Positions 9,260 through 18,726 of a stretch of DNA of 64,000 nucleotides are shown in pieces. Origin of the DNA: Pseudomonas helleri (GTDB taxonomy: Bacteria; Pseudomonadota; Gammaproteobacteria; Pseudomonadales; Pseudomonadaceae); contig NZ_JYLD01000020.1 in the NCBI RefSeq assembly GCF_001043025.1, positions 1 to 64,000 of the forward strand. Reading direction: 5' to 3'. The number at the start of each line of letters is the position of its first letter. Position 1 is the stretch's first letter. A program made the translations under genes and the position numbers. The notes under the pieces were generated by a model that saw nothing but the letters and a program-made list of their open reading frames with translations, ran no database searches and was not told the DNA's origin.

Positions 9260-10504
9260 ATGGAACAGTCACTGAAACATTTGCGCTTCCCACTCGCGGC
9301 ACTGGCGATCGTGGTGATGAGTGCATGCGGTAAAACTCCACAAGCGACTGCTCCTGCACCTGCTGCAAAAGTCAGTGTGGCCAAAGTGCTAGAGCAACCC
9401 GTGAACGAGTGGGACGAGTTCACCGGTCGCCTCGAAGCACCCGAAACCGTTGAAATCCGCCCGCGTGTGTCGGGCCAAATTGATCAGGTTGCCTTTACTG
9501 AAGGTGCCCTGGTCAAAAAAGGCGATCTGTTGTTCCAGATCGACCCGCGCCCGTTCCAGGCGGCTGTCCGTCAACTTGAAGCCGAACTCCAGCAAGCTCG
9601 CGCCAATGCCACCCGCAGTGAAAACGAAGCCCAGCGCGGCGAGCGTCTGCGTCAAAGCAACGCGATTTCCGCTGAACTGGCTGACTCGCGCAGCACCGCC
9701 TCCCAAGCCGCGCGCGCTGCCGTCGCCGCTATCCAGGCGCAACTGGATCTGGCCAAACTCAACCTGAGCTTTACCCGCGTCACCTCGCCGATCACTGGCC
9801 GTGTCAGCCGTGCCGACATCACCGCCGGCAACATCGTCACGGCGGATGTCACGCCGCTGACCAGTGTGGTGTCGACCGACAAGGTGTATGCCTACTTCGA
9901 TGCTGACGAGCGTGTGTTCCTCAAGTACAACCAGTTGGCACGCGATGGCAAGCGTGGCCAGACCACGCCGGTTTATCTTGGGCTGTCCAACGAAGAGGGC
10001 AACCCGCACTTGGGTCAGATGAACTTCGTCGATAACCAGGTCAACCCTAAAACCGGCACCATTCGCGGTCGCGCGGTGTTCGACAACACTGATGGCAGCT
10101 TCACCCCGGGCCTGTATGCGCGCCTCAAACTGGTCGGTAGCGGCACCTACGAAGCCGTGCTGATCAATGACGAAGCAGTCGGCACCGACTTGGGCAAGAA
10201 GTTCGTATTGGTGATGGACGGTAATAACAACACCACCTACCGGGCCATTGACCTGGGGCCAAAAATAGAAGGCCTGCGCATTGTCCGCAGCGGTCTCAAC
10301 AAAGACGACACCATCATCGTCAAGGGCCTGCAACGGGTGCGTCCTGGCTCGCCGGTGACCCCTGAAGTCATCCCGATGGCCAACGAACAAACCCTCGCCG
10401 CACTGGCGCAACAACGACACGCCCTGGAAGCCAGCAACCTGTTACCTGCAACGCCCGCTACCCCTGCGGCGAAGCTGGCCAGCGTTGCGACTCCTCGCGG
10501 TTAA
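9260..10504 (+). CDS. mexE: RND efflux periplasmic adaptor MexE
   Basis: MexE links the inner-membrane pump MexF to the outer-membrane channel OprN and is anchored by lipid to the inner membrane. The 414 residues match the length of P. aeruginosa MexE, and much of the sequence agrees with it as I remember it, including the N-terminus MEQSLKHLRFPLA. A lipoprotein signal ends in the lipobox MSAC with Cys23. The barrel-sandwich and lipoyl half motifs (GRLEAPETVEIRPRVSG, then TRVTSPITGRVSRA) flank a long helical hairpin at about 95-170. The gene is first in a tight three-gene operon, with mexF starting 15 bp after the stop. It is the membrane fusion subunit of a drug pump that in P. aeruginosa exports chloramphenicol, fluoroquinolones, trimethoprim and quinolone signal precursors; the substrates here are inferred. 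Confidence 0.95.
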   Translation: MEQSLKHLRFPLAALAIVVMSACGKTPQATAPAPAAKVSVAKVLEQPVNEWDEFTGRLEAPETVEIRPRVSGQIDQVAFTEGALVKKGDLLFQIDPRPFQAAVRQLEAELQQARANATRSENEAQRGERLRQSNAISAELADSRSTASQAARAAVAAIQAQLDLAKLNLSFTRVTSPITGRVSRADITAGNIVTADVTPLTSVVSTDKVYAYFDADERVFLKYNQLARDGKRGQTTPVYLGLSNEEGNPHLGQMNFVDNQVNPKTGTIRGRAVFDNTDGSFTPGLYARLKLVGSGTYEAVLINDEAVGTDLGKKFVLVMDGNNNTTYRAIDLGPKIEGLRIVRSGLNKDDTIIVKGLQRVRPGSPVTPEVIPMANEQTLAALAQQRHALEASNLLPATPATPAAKLASVATPRG

Positions 10505-10519
10505 GGGACGACAACTTCG

Positions 10520-13500
10520 ATGAATTTTTCCCAGTTCTTCATTCAACGGCCGATTTTCGCTGCCGTACTTTCGCTGTTGATTTTGATTGCGGGCGGCATT
10601 TCGCTGTTCCAGTTACCGATCAGCGAATACCCGGAGGTCGTACCGCCAACGGTGGTGGTGCGCGCCAACTTCCCGGGTGCCAACCCTAAAGTGATCGGTG
10701 AAACCGTGGCGGCGCCACTGGAGCAGGCCATCACCGGTGTCGAACACATGTTGTACATGTCTTCGCAATCCACCGCTGACGGCAAACTCACGCTGACCAT
10801 TACCTTCGCCCTGGGTACAGACCTGGACAACGCGCAGGTGCAGGTGCAAAACCGTGTAACCCGCACCGAGCCCAAGTTGCCCGAGGAAGTGACGCGTATC
10901 GGTATTACGGTAGACAAAGCATCGCCTGACCTGACCATGGTGGTGCACTTGACCTCACCGGATCAGCGCTACGACATGCTCTACCTGTCCAACTACGCGA
11001 TCCTCAACATCAAGGATGAGCTGGCCCGTCTCGGCGGCGTGGGTGACGTGCAGTTGTTCGGCATGGGCGACTACTCGTTGCGTGTGTGGCTTGATCCGAA
11101 CAAAACCGCTTCGCGCAATCTGACCGCCACTGACGTGGTCAACGCCATTCGCGAACAGAACCGCCAGGTAGCAGCCGGTGCACTGGGTGCGCCCCCTGCC
11201 CCCAACGCCACCAGCTTCCAGCTGTCGGTGAACACCCAAGGCCGTCTGGTGACCGAGGAAGAGTTTGAGAACATCATCATTCGCGCAGGCGATGACGGTG
11301 AAATCACTCGTTTGAAGGACATTGCCCGGGTTGAATTGGGCTCAAGCCAGTACGCCTTGCGCTCCTTGCTCAATAACCAGCCCGCAGTCGCGATCCCAAT
11401 TTTCCAGCGTCCTGGCTCGAACGCCATCGATATCTCGAACGAAGTTCGCGCAAAGATGGACGAGCTGAAGAAGAGCTTCCCGCAGGGCATGGACTACAGC
11501 ATCGTGTATGACCCGACGATCTTCGTTCGTGGTTCTATCGAGGCGGTGATTCACACCCTGTTCGAAGCACTGATTCTCGTGGTGCTGGTGGTGATCCTGT
11601 TCCTGCAGACCTGGCGCGCCTCGATCATTCCGTTGGCGGCTGTCCCGGTGTCGTTGATCGGTACCTTTGCGGTCATGCACATGTTCGGCTTCTCGCTGAA
11701 TGCCCTGTCGCTGTTCGGTTTGGTACTGGCCATCGGTATCGTGGTCGACGATGCCATTGTTGTGGTGGAAAACGTCGAGCGAAACATCGAACTTGGGCTC
11801 GAACCGGTAGAAGCCACCAAGCGCGCCATGCGCGAAGTGACCGGTCCGATCATCGCCACAGCGCTGGTACTGTGCGCCGTGTTTATTCCGGCTGCGTTCA
11901 TCTCCGGCCTGACCGGGCAGTTCTATAAACAGTTCGCGCTGACCATTGCGATCTCGACGGTCATCTCGGCCTTCAACTCACTGACCTTGTCGCCAGCACT
12001 GGCAGCAGTGTTGCTTAAAGGCCATCATGCGCCCAAAGACCGTTTCACACGGGTTCTGGACAAGCTATTCGGTGGCTGGTTGTTCCGCCCGTTCAACCGA
12101 TTCTTTGAGCGTGCCAGCCACGGCTATGTCGGCACTGTCGCCCGGGTTATCCGCAGCAGCGGTATCGCCTTACTGGTGTACGCAGGCCTGATGGTGCTGA
12201 CCTTCTTTGGTTTCGCCCACACCCCAACCGGTTTCGTGCCGGGGCAAGACAAGCAGTACCTGGTGGCCTTCGCTCAACTGCCGGATGCGGCGAGCCTTGA
12301 CCGTACCGAAGATGTGATCAAGCGCATGTCCGACTTTGCCCTCAAGGAACCGGGCGTTGCCAACTCCATCGCCTTCCCGGGTCTGTCGATCAACGGCTTC
12401 ACCAACAGCCCCAACAGCGGCATCGTGTTCGTGGCACTCAAGGACTTTGACCAGCGCAAAGACCCAAGCCAGTCAGCTGCGGCCATTGCGGCAACCCTGA
12501 ATGCCAAGTTCGGTGGCATTGAAGAAGCCTACATTGCGATCTTCCCGCCGCCGCCTGTGCAAGGTTTGGGGACCATTGGCGGTTTCCGTTTGCAAGTCGA
12601 AGACCGTGGTGGTCTGGGCTATGAGGCGCTCTATAAAGAAGTACAGAACGTCATCGCCAAAAGCCACAACGTGCCAGAACTGGCCGGCCTGTTCACCAGC
12701 TACACCGTGAACGTGCCGCAAGTAGACGCCGCAATCGATCGTGATAAAGCCAAGACCCACGGCGTGGCTGTGAGCGACATCTTCGACACCCTGCAGGTGT
12801 ATCTGGGTTCGTTGTATGCCAACGACTTCAACCGCTTCGGTCGTACCTATCAGGTCAACGTTCAGGCCGAGCAACAGTTCCGCCTCGAACCCGACCAGAT
12901 CGGCCAGTTGAAAGTGCGTAACAACAAAGGCGAGATGATCCCGCTGGCGACCTTCATCAAGGTCAGCGACACCTCGGGGCCGGACCGCGTGATGCACTAC
13001 AACGGCTTTATCACTGCCGAAATCAACGGTGCTGCGGCCCCAGGCTACAGCTCGGGTCAGGCTGAAGCAGCCATCGACAAACTGCTCAAGGAAGAACTTC
13101 CGAACGGCATGACGTACGAATGGACCGACTTGACCTATCAGCAGATCCTGTCTGGCAACACCGCGCTGTTCGTGTTCCCGCTCTGCGTATTGCTGGCCTT
13201 CCTGGTACTGGCGGCTCAATACGAAAGCTGGAGCCTGCCACTGGCGGTGATCCTGATCGTACCGATGACCTTGCTGTCGGCCATCACCGGGGTGATTGCC
13301 TCGGGGGGTGACAACAACATCTTTACCCAGATCGGCTTAATCGTACTGGTGGGACTGGCGTGTAAAAACGCGATTCTGATCGTCGAATTTGCCAAGGACA
13401 AACAAGCCGAAGGCCTCAGCCCGCTGGCTGCGGTGCTGGAAGCCTGCCGTCTGCGTCTGCGCCCGATCCTGATGACCTCCATCGCCTTCATCATGGGTGT

Positions 13501-13699
13501 GGTGCCGCTGGTGCTGTCCACTGGCGCGGGTGCTGAAATGCGCCATGCGATGGGTGTTGCAGTGTTCTCCGGGATGCTCGGGGTGACCTTCTTCGGCCTG
13601 CTGTTGACGCCTGTGTTCTATGTGTTGATCCGCAACTATGTTGAGCGCAGTGAAGCGCGCAAAGCGGCGCGGCACCTCAAGTTGGAGTCGCAACAATGA
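10520..13699 (+). CDS. mexF: RND efflux transporter MexF
   Basis: This 1059-residue inner-membrane proton/drug antiporter is the energised component of MexEF-OprN. It begins with the RND hallmark FSQFFIQRPIFAAVLSLL. Two large periplasmic loops lie between TM1-TM2 and TM7-TM8, and there are twelve membrane segments. TM4 carries the proton-relay Asp pair in GIVVDDAIVVVENVERN (residues about 408-424). The C-terminal half repeats the pattern with GLACKNAILIVEFAKD. Length fits the HAE1 family. Its TGA overlaps the oprN start as ATGA, implying translational coupling. Nothing is broken or unusual. It could be named differently in other Pseudomonas, but the mexE-mexF-oprN order fixes the assignment. 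Confidence 0.95.
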   Translation: MNFSQFFIQRPIFAAVLSLLILIAGGISLFQLPISEYPEVVPPTVVVRANFPGANPKVIGETVAAPLEQAITGVEHMLYMSSQSTADGKLTLTITFALGTDLDNAQVQVQNRVTRTEPKLPEEVTRIGITVDKASPDLTMVVHLTSPDQRYDMLYLSNYAILNIKDELARLGGVGDVQLFGMGDYSLRVWLDPNKTASRNLTATDVVNAIREQNRQVAAGALGAPPAPNATSFQLSVNTQGRLVTEEEFENIIIRAGDDGEITRLKDIARVELGSSQYALRSLLNNQPAVAIPIFQRPGSNAIDISNEVRAKMDELKKSFPQGMDYSIVYDPTIFVRGSIEAVIHTLFEALILVVLVVILFLQTWRASIIPLAAVPVSLIGTFAVMHMFGFSLNALSLFGLVLAIGIVVDDAIVVVENVERNIELGLEPVEATKRAMREVTGPIIATALVLCAVFIPAAFISGLTGQFYKQFALTIAISTVISAFNSLTLSPALAAVLLKGHHAPKDRFTRVLDKLFGGWLFRPFNRFFERASHGYVGTVARVIRSSGIALLVYAGLMVLTFFGFAHTPTGFVPGQDKQYLVAFAQLPDAASLDRTEDVIKRMSDFALKEPGVANSIAFPGLSINGFTNSPNSGIVFVALKDFDQRKDPSQSAAAIAATLNAKFGGIEEAYIAIFPPPPVQGLGTIGGFRLQVEDRGGLGYEALYKEVQNVIAKSHNVPELAGLFTSYTVNVPQVDAAIDRDKAKTHGVAVSDIFDTLQVYLGSLYANDFNRFGRTYQVNVQAEQQFRLEPDQIGQLKVRNNKGEMIPLATFIKVSDTSGPDRVMHYNGFITAEINGAAAPGYSSGQAEAAIDKLLKEELPNGMTYEWTDLTYQQILSGNTALFVFPLCVLLAFLVLAAQYESWSLPLAVILIVPMTLLSAITGVIASGGDNNIFTQIGLIVLVGLACKNAILIVEFAKDKQAEGLSPLAAVLEACRLRLRPILMTSIAFIMGVVPLVLSTGAGAEMRHAMGVAVFSGMLGVTFFGLLLTPVFYVLIRNYVERSEARKAARHLKLESQQ

Positions 13700-15105
13700 G
13701 CCTCAAAGTTTTCCTTCCCAGCCTTCTGGTGCTGGCCCTGAGTGCTTGCGCCGTTGGCCCGGACTACAAAACCCCGGCCACCGAGCCTGCACAGATCAGC
13801 GCTGATAACCTCAAGGGCTTTGACCGGGCACATTTTCAAGGGATCTGGTGGCAGCAGTTCGACGACCCGACCCTGAACAAGCTGGTCGCTCAGTCGCTGG
13901 CAGGCAACCGTGAGTTGCGCGTGGCCTTTGCCCGTCTGCGGGCAGCCCGCGCCATTCGTGATGACGTCAGCACAGAAACCATGCCGACCATCACCAGCCG
14001 TGCCAGCAGCGATGTAGGCAAGGGGCAAGTGCCGGGCACTACTGAAAAGCGCGTCAACAGTGAGCGCTACGATTTGGGCCTGGACATGGCCTGGGAAGTC
14101 GACCTGTTTGGCCGTATCCAGCGTGAGCTGGAGGCCAGCGATGCCGACGAACAGGCCGCAGCAGCAGACCTGTATCAGTTGCAAGTGACCATGATTGCCG
14201 AGTTGGTTGACGCTTACGGCGAACTGCGCGGCGCACAATTGCGTGAACATATCGCCCTGGAGAACCTGAAAAACCAGCAGGACTCCAAGGCCATCACTGT
14301 CAGCCTGCGTGATGCTGGCGTCGGCGATGAACTCGACGTGGTGCGCGCCGATGCCCGGCTTGCGGCGGTTGAGGCCAGCGTGCCGCAACTGCAGGCCGAG
14401 CAAGTGCGTGAGCGCAACCGTATCGCCACGCTGTTGGGTGAGCGCCCTGAAAACCTCAGCGTTGATCTGAGCCCGGCGCAACTGCCTGCCATCGCCAAGG
14501 CCTTGAACATCGGCAACCCCGGCGACTTGCTGCAACGTCGCCCGGACATTTTGAGCGCCGAACGCAAGCTGGCAGCTGCTACGGCCCGGATTGGCGTGGC
14601 CAAGGCGGATTTGTTCCCGCGTGTCAGCCTCAGCGGCTTCCTGGGCTTTACCGCCGGGCGTGGTTCGCAGATCGGTTCGGCGGCGGCCAATGCCTGGGCT
14701 TTGGGCCCGAGCATTACCTGGCCTGCGTTTAACCTGGGCAGCGTGCGGGCACGTTTGCGTGGTGCCAACGCAGAGGCCGATGGCGCGCTGGCCAACTACG
14801 AGCAGCAAGTGTTGCTGGCTCTGGAAGAGTCTGAAAACGCGTTCAGTGACTACGGCAAACGTCAGCAGCGCTTGGTCTCGTTGATTCGTCAAAGCGAAGC
14901 CAGCCGCACCGCCGCCGACCTGGCAGCGATTCGCTACCGCGAAGGCACGGTGGATTTTCTGGTCTTGCTGGACGCCCAGCGTGAGCGCCTGGCGGCTGAA
15001 GACAGCCAGGCCCAGGCAGAAGTTGATCAGTTTCGCGGTGTAGTGGCGATCTACAAAGCCCTGGGCGGTGGCTGGCAAGCCGAGACCGTCGCTAGCGTGC
15101 AGTGA
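13696..15105 (+). CDS. oprN: Outer-membrane efflux channel OprN
   Basis: OprN is the TolC-like outer-membrane factor of the MexEF pump and forms the exit duct. The 469-residue protein has a lipoprotein signal with lipobox LSAC (Cys18), then VGPDYKTPATEPA, characteristic of NodT-family lipoprotein channels. Two outer-membrane-efflux repeats follow; the motif GDLLQRRPDILSAERKLAAA near 275 and the C-terminal LLDAQRERLAAEDSQAQ are typical. The start overlaps the mexF stop by four bases. Two consecutive hairpins with T-runs end the operon, so transcription probably stops here. Confidence 0.94.
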   Translation: MSLKVFLPSLLVLALSACAVGPDYKTPATEPAQISADNLKGFDRAHFQGIWWQQFDDPTLNKLVAQSLAGNRELRVAFARLRAARAIRDDVSTETMPTITSRASSDVGKGQVPGTTEKRVNSERYDLGLDMAWEVDLFGRIQRELEASDADEQAAAADLYQLQVTMIAELVDAYGELRGAQLREHIALENLKNQQDSKAITVSLRDAGVGDELDVVRADARLAAVEASVPQLQAEQVRERNRIATLLGERPENLSVDLSPAQLPAIAKALNIGNPGDLLQRRPDILSAERKLAAATARIGVAKADLFPRVSLSGFLGFTAGRGSQIGSAAANAWALGPSITWPAFNLGSVRARLRGANAEADGALANYEQQVLLALEESENAFSDYGKRQQRLVSLIRQSEASRTAADLAAIRYREGTVDFLVLLDAQRERLAAEDSQAQAEVDQFRGVVAIYKALGGGWQAETVASVQ

Positions 15106-15119
15106 AGTAAAAAGCTCCT

Positions 15120-15146
15120 TTGGTTGGCCGCAACCAACCAATTTTT
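15120..15146 (+). terminator. First terminator hairpin after oprN
   Basis: TTGGTTG and CAACCAA pair around the loop GCCG and are followed by CCAATTTTT. It sits 15 bp beyond the oprN stop and directly precedes a stronger terminator. Confidence 0.7.
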
Positions 15147-15181
15147 AGCCCCGCGCTCTTTCGGTCGCGGGGCTTTTTTTT
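15147..15181 (+). terminator. Strong intrinsic terminator of mexEF-oprN
   Basis: AGCCCCGCG and CGCGGGGCT form a 9-bp GC-rich stem around a ten-base loop, followed by a run of eight T. This is a textbook rho-independent terminator. Confidence 0.92.
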
Positions 15182-15203
15182 GTTTGTGCATGTGCGCCTG
15201 ACC

Positions 15204-15311
15204 GTAGTCGCTGACAAGGAACGAAGGCTGCGATGGGTTACGCAGCGACCCTGCTGTTGAGTCTAAAGCGAAGCTCCTGCGGACCTTATCGCAGCCTGCG
15301 GCAGCGACTAC
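15204..15311. repeat. REPIN-like inverted pair
   Basis: GTAGTCGCTG at the left and CAGCGACTAC at the right bound a 108-bp segment; inner parts (AGGCTGCGAT and ATCGCAGCCT) are also complementary. This matches Pseudomonas REP doublets with the consensus TGTAGTCGCTGCCGCAGG. It lies downstream of a terminator and upstream of the TPR gene, the usual extragenic position. Confidence 0.75.
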
Positions 15312-15402
15312 AGTTTTCAGGTCAATTGCTCTTCTGGTTTGACTCAAGCCCTCTACTGTCCCAATCTTGCACTTCATACGCACGACTGTTACTGGATTTT
15401 GC

Positions 15403-16461
15403 ATGTCTCAGCCTCGCCGTTACCTGGTTGTAAGCCTCCTGTCTGCTCTGATCGCAGTGGGCCTTTGGTATTGGATGCGCCCTGCTACGGGCACCGCGCC
15501 GTCAAACACGATCAATCACAGCTATTCGTCCGCCCTGGAACAAGCCCATAACGGGCAGCCGGGGGCAGCCAGGGTGCTGTATCAGCAACTGGCACGCACT
15601 GATCTTTCCGATATTCGCCGCGCCAGCCTGCATGCCGAGCTGCCTAACTATCCGAGCCCGCAAGCACTGAAGCTGGCCGATGCCGACTTGCAAAACCCGT
15701 CACCACTGGTGCGCAAGGCCGCGATACAAAGTATTTCGGGGCTGGTGCCCAATGCTCAGCGCACGTTGCTGCTTGGCCCGCTGCTGGATGACCCCGAGCA
15801 AAGCGTTCGCTTTGCCGCCGCCAGCGCCCTGCTGGGCTTGTCTCCTGATGAGCAAGGTCTGTATTTCGGCCCGCTGCAGCAAGTCATCGACGAGTACGAG
15901 CGTACGCTCAAGACGCAACCCGACGACCCGCAAGCCCAAGGTCAGCTCGCACGTTTGTATTTGCATGAAGGGCAACTGGACGAGGCGCAGGCAGCACTGG
16001 AAAAATTCCTGGCGCTGGACCCGGAGAATCTCAAGGCTGTGGTGGCGCAGATTGATCTGCTGGATAAACACGGCAAAACCGATCAAGCCCGTGAACTGCT
16101 GGCCAATCAGCTTAAAGCCCACCCCGACTCGGCGTATCTGCAACACGCACTGGGGATTTGGTTGCTTAATCACGGGCAAACCGAATACGCGTTGTTGGGG
16201 CTGGCCAAAGCCGTTGAGTTGGAGCCGGACAACAGCGAGTACCGCTATAAGCTCGCTATTGCCTTGCATGAGCTGGAGCAACTGGAACCGGCGCAGCGTC
16301 AGTTGGAAGAGTTGCTGCAACGCCAGCCCGCCAATCGCAAGGCGCGTCTGTTGTTGATTCGCTACTGGAAAGAGGCCGGTCAACTACAGAATGTACAGGT
16401 GCTGCTGGCGCAACTGGAGCAGCTAAATCCTGACGATCCAGCACTGCAACAAGGGTTGTAG
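15403..16461 (+). CDS. Membrane-anchored TPR/HEAT repeat protein
   Basis: The 352-residue product starts at MSQPRRYL; an upstream in-frame ATG at 15367 would prepend twelve residues before this natural signal sequence. One hydrophobic segment (about 8-24) acts as signal or anchor, so the bulk is probably periplasmic. A HEAT-like stretch (about 100-150, with SPLVRKAAIQSI and SVRFAAASALLGL) is followed by several tetratricopeptide repeats (about 165-340), recognisable by A-x-L-x-LDPENLKA spacing. These are protein-interaction scaffolds; the partner is not evident. The gene stands alone between a REPIN and a convergent response regulator gene. The specific function is unknown. Confidence 0.8.
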   Translation: MSQPRRYLVVSLLSALIAVGLWYWMRPATGTAPSNTINHSYSSALEQAHNGQPGAARVLYQQLARTDLSDIRRASLHAELPNYPSPQALKLADADLQNPSPLVRKAAIQSISGLVPNAQRTLLLGPLLDDPEQSVRFAAASALLGLSPDEQGLYFGPLQQVIDEYERTLKTQPDDPQAQGQLARLYLHEGQLDEAQAALEKFLALDPENLKAVVAQIDLLDKHGKTDQARELLANQLKAHPDSAYLQHALGIWLLNHGQTEYALLGLAKAVELEPDNSEYRYKLAIALHELEQLEPAQRQLEELLQRQPANRKARLLLIRYWKEAGQLQNVQVLLAQLEQLNPDDPALQQGL

Positions 16462-16487
16462 GCGCGCTGCGCGCAAGCTGCAAGCAA

Positions 16488-16865
16488 TTAGGCGAGCAGT
16501 TTCTGGATTTGTGCTTGCAAGGTGTCGAGGTCGAAGGGTTTGGCCAAAATCGGGGCAGTGAGGGTGATCGGGCTGCCGGTGTCACGGATTTCTGCCGGAT
16601 AACCGCTGATAAAAATCACCTTCAGGTCCGGTCGCAGCTTCACTGCAGGCTCGGCAATCTGCACGCCTGATATCCCGCCCGGCAAACGGAAGTCCGTAAC
16701 CATAAGGTCCAGGTGCGGTTTGGTGGCTAAAATCGCAAACGCCTGCTCGCCGTTTTCGGCCTGCAATACCCGGTAGCCTTCGCCTGACAGGTAAGCACTG
16801 AGGATCATCAGGATCGATGGATCGTCCTCGACAATCAAAACAACATCTTGCGCATCTTCACTCAT
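16488..16865 (-). CDS. Single-domain response regulator
   Basis: The 125-residue product is one receiver domain with no output domain. It has the acidic pocket VEDD (13-16), phospho-acceptor Asp58 in MVTDFRLPGG, and the conserved Lys in AKPF near the end. I chose the start at MSEDAQD (16865); the frame stays open 17 codons further but that part lacks domain character. It is the last gene of the minus-strand signalling block, 65 bp after the REC-kinase gene, and probably takes phosphate from one of the kinases. Such stand-alone receivers act as phosphate shuttles or bind partner proteins. Confidence 0.88.
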   Translation of the reverse strand: MSEDAQDVVLIVEDDPSILMILSAYLSGEGYRVLQAENGEQAFAILATKPHLDLMVTDFRLPGGISGVQIAEPAVKLRPDLKVIFISGYPAEIRDTGSPITLTAPILAKPFDLDTLQAQIQKLLA

Positions 16866-16930
16866 GGGAAACCTTAATCCGAACTTTGCTGCCATTACGA
16901 CCGCAGCCACGGCCATAGGTTGCGACCAAT

Positions 16931-18127
16931 TTATGTCTTTTGTACCAGCGGCAGGCAGACTTTGAACAAAGCGCCCTCACCTAACTCACTGCGCACTTCT
17001 ATTTTGCCACTGTGGGCCGCAACAATCTGTTCCGAAATAAATAAGCCCAACCCCAGGCCCGAAACAACATGGCTGCCAGCTACCCGTTCAAACTGCTGGA
17101 AAATGCGCTGCTGATTCTCCTGGCTAATGCCAATACCCTGATCACGTACTTGCACCACGGCATACCCCTCTTCGCGGTACACCGCCACATCAATTGGCTT
17201 CTGTGCACCATAACGCAGGGCGTTGGTGAGCAAGTTGGAAATCACCTGCTCGATTCTGAATTCATCCCACTGCCCCACCACCGGCTGCGCCGAACTGAAG
17301 CTGATGCTCGCTTGCGCTGCACTGATCTGGGGCGAAAACACCTCAAGCAAATTGGCAACCAACTGTGACAAATCGAATTCCGACGGCCTGATTGACAGCT
17401 TGCCTGTGCGAATCCGTGATACGTCCAGCATGTCTTCAATCAGCCGGATCAGGCTTTGGATCTGCCGCTCGTCGCGGTCAACCATGGCCGCCAGCTTGTC
17501 CTTAGTGAACGCTGCCGTGTTGTCCCGCGCCAGGTGCATCTTGCGCAGCTGGGTTTCGAGGATCAGCCCGTTCAGCGGCGTGCGGACCTCATGGGAGACA
17601 ATCGACATAAAGTCGTCACGCATGCGCACCGCATGCTCCAGTTCAACCTGTGTCTGTTGCAATTGCGCGAGCAGCACTTCTTGCTCGCGGCGGCTTCGCT
17701 CCAGCGCTTCGACCTGTCGTTGCACCGCTTTGCTTTGCCGGTACAGGTCGACAAATACGTTGACCTTGCTTTTAACCGCGTGAATGTCCAAAGGCTTATG
17801 CAAGAAGTCGACCGCCCCGCTCTCATACCCCTTGAACGCGTAGTTCATCTCCCGACCGGCGGCACTGACGAACACAATCGGAATATTTTTGGTGCGATCG
17901 GTCCCGCGCATCATCTCGGCCAATTCAAAACCGTTCATGCCCGGCATCTGCACGTCCAGAATCGCCATTGCAAACTCATGTTGCAGCAACAACGAAAGCG
18001 CCTCGTCCGCAGACAAGGCTTTATAGACGATTCGGTCATCGCGTTGGATCAAGGCTTCAAGCGCCAACAGATTCTCTGGCAAATCGTCGACGATCAGCAG
18101 CTTGGCTTGAATATCACTTAGTGGCAT
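16931..18127 (-). CDS. Receiver-histidine kinase hybrid (REC-HisKA-HATPase)
   Basis: This 398-residue cytoplasmic protein puts a receiver domain first (about 8-125, Asp58 in ILDVQMPGMNG), then a coiled coil (about 130-170), then HisKA with His179 in IVSHEVRTPLNG, and an HATPase domain with N-box NLLTNALRYG, G1 VRDQGIGIS and G2 GLGLGLFIS. It has no membrane segment or sensor domain, so its activity is presumably set by phosphorylation of its own receiver from the large kinase encoded upstream. The start overlaps the 3' end of cheB by ten bases, showing tight coupling. REC-HK proteins of this type occur beside CheB/CheR pairs in several Pseudomonas; the output here is unknown. Confidence 0.9.
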   Translation of the reverse strand: MPLSDIQAKLLIVDDLPENLLALEALIQRDDRIVYKALSADEALSLLLQHEFAMAILDVQMPGMNGFELAEMMRGTDRTKNIPIVFVSAAGREMNYAFKGYESGAVDFLHKPLDIHAVKSKVNVFVDLYRQSKAVQRQVEALERSRREQEVLLAQLQQTQVELEHAVRMRDDFMSIVSHEVRTPLNGLILETQLRKMHLARDNTAAFTKDKLAAMVDRDERQIQSLIRLIEDMLDVSRIRTGKLSIRPSEFDLSQLVANLLEVFSPQISAAQASISFSSAQPVVGQWDEFRIEQVISNLLTNALRYGAQKPIDVAVYREEGYAVVQVRDQGIGISQENQQRIFQQFERVAGSHVVSGLGLGLFISEQIVAAHSGKIEVRSELGEGALFKVCLPLVQKT

Positions 18128-18726
18128 TCGATTCGTTCCAGCTCAACAAGCAAACGGGCAATACCCTTCAAACTCAGGATGCGGTCCGGTTGGCAACGCT
18201 CCAGCGCCGCAAGCGGCATGGTGGGTACCCAGGCTTCTTCAGGGTCCTGGACGACCGTCAGGCCGCCCAGCTGTTTGACTGTGGCCAACCCCTGCGCACC
18301 ATCCTGATTGGCGCCCGTGAGTAATATCGCAGCCAGGGTGTCTTGGTACACATCGGCTGCGGATTCAAAAAGGTAATCAATCGAGGGGCGTGAATAATGC
18401 ACCCGCTCCTCTCGACTCAATGAAAAACTGTGATCGTGCTCCACCGACACGTGGTAACCCGGCGCCGCGAAATACAACGTGCCCGACGCAATCGGCTCTT
18501 TGTCCTCTACTTCCTTGACCGGTATCTCCAAACGTCGGTCAAACACAGCAGCCAACTGGCTGCGACGTTCGTCGGGCATGTGCAAGACGACGATGATCGG
18601 TAGCCTGAAACCGGGCTTCAAATCAGCAAAGATCGCCAGCAACGCCTCGACGCCCCCCGCAGAAGCCCCAACAACAATGGCCTGAACAGGGCGCAGTCCG
18701 GTGATTGCGATGTCTTGGACTGTCAT
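18118..18726 (-). CDS. Stand-alone CheB-type protein-glutamate methylesterase
   Basis: The 202-residue product is a CheB catalytic domain without the usual N-terminal receiver. The serine hydrolase triad is visible: Ser22 in VVGASAGGVEAL, His49 in VVLHMP and Asp142 in LLTGANQDGAQG. Classical CheB removes methyl groups from chemoreceptors and is gated by its receiver; without one, control must come from outside, for example from neighbouring receiver proteins. It overlaps cheR by four bases upstream and the REC-kinase by ten downstream. No chemoreceptor, CheA or CheW is adjacent, so the substrate is not obviously an MCP. I give no symbol because chemotaxis function is doubtful. Confidence 0.9.
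   Translation of the reverse strand: MTVQDIAITGLRPVQAIVVGASAGGVEALLAIFADLKPGFRLPIIVVLHMPDERRSQLAAVFDRRLEIPVKEVEDKEPIASGTLYFAAPGYHVSVEHDHSFSLSREERVHYSRPSIDYLFESAADVYQDTLAAILLTGANQDGAQGLATVKQLGGLTVVQDPEEAWVPTMPLAALERCQPDRILSLKGIARLLVELERIECH

Noticed and set aside
13636..15141. Long open frame antisense to oprN
   Set aside because: It mirrors the oprN coding region with no recognisable motif and no ribosome site.
16866..16916. N-terminal extension of the small response regulator
   Set aside because: The extra 17 residues precede the receiver fold and have no domain character; MSEDAQD is the better start.
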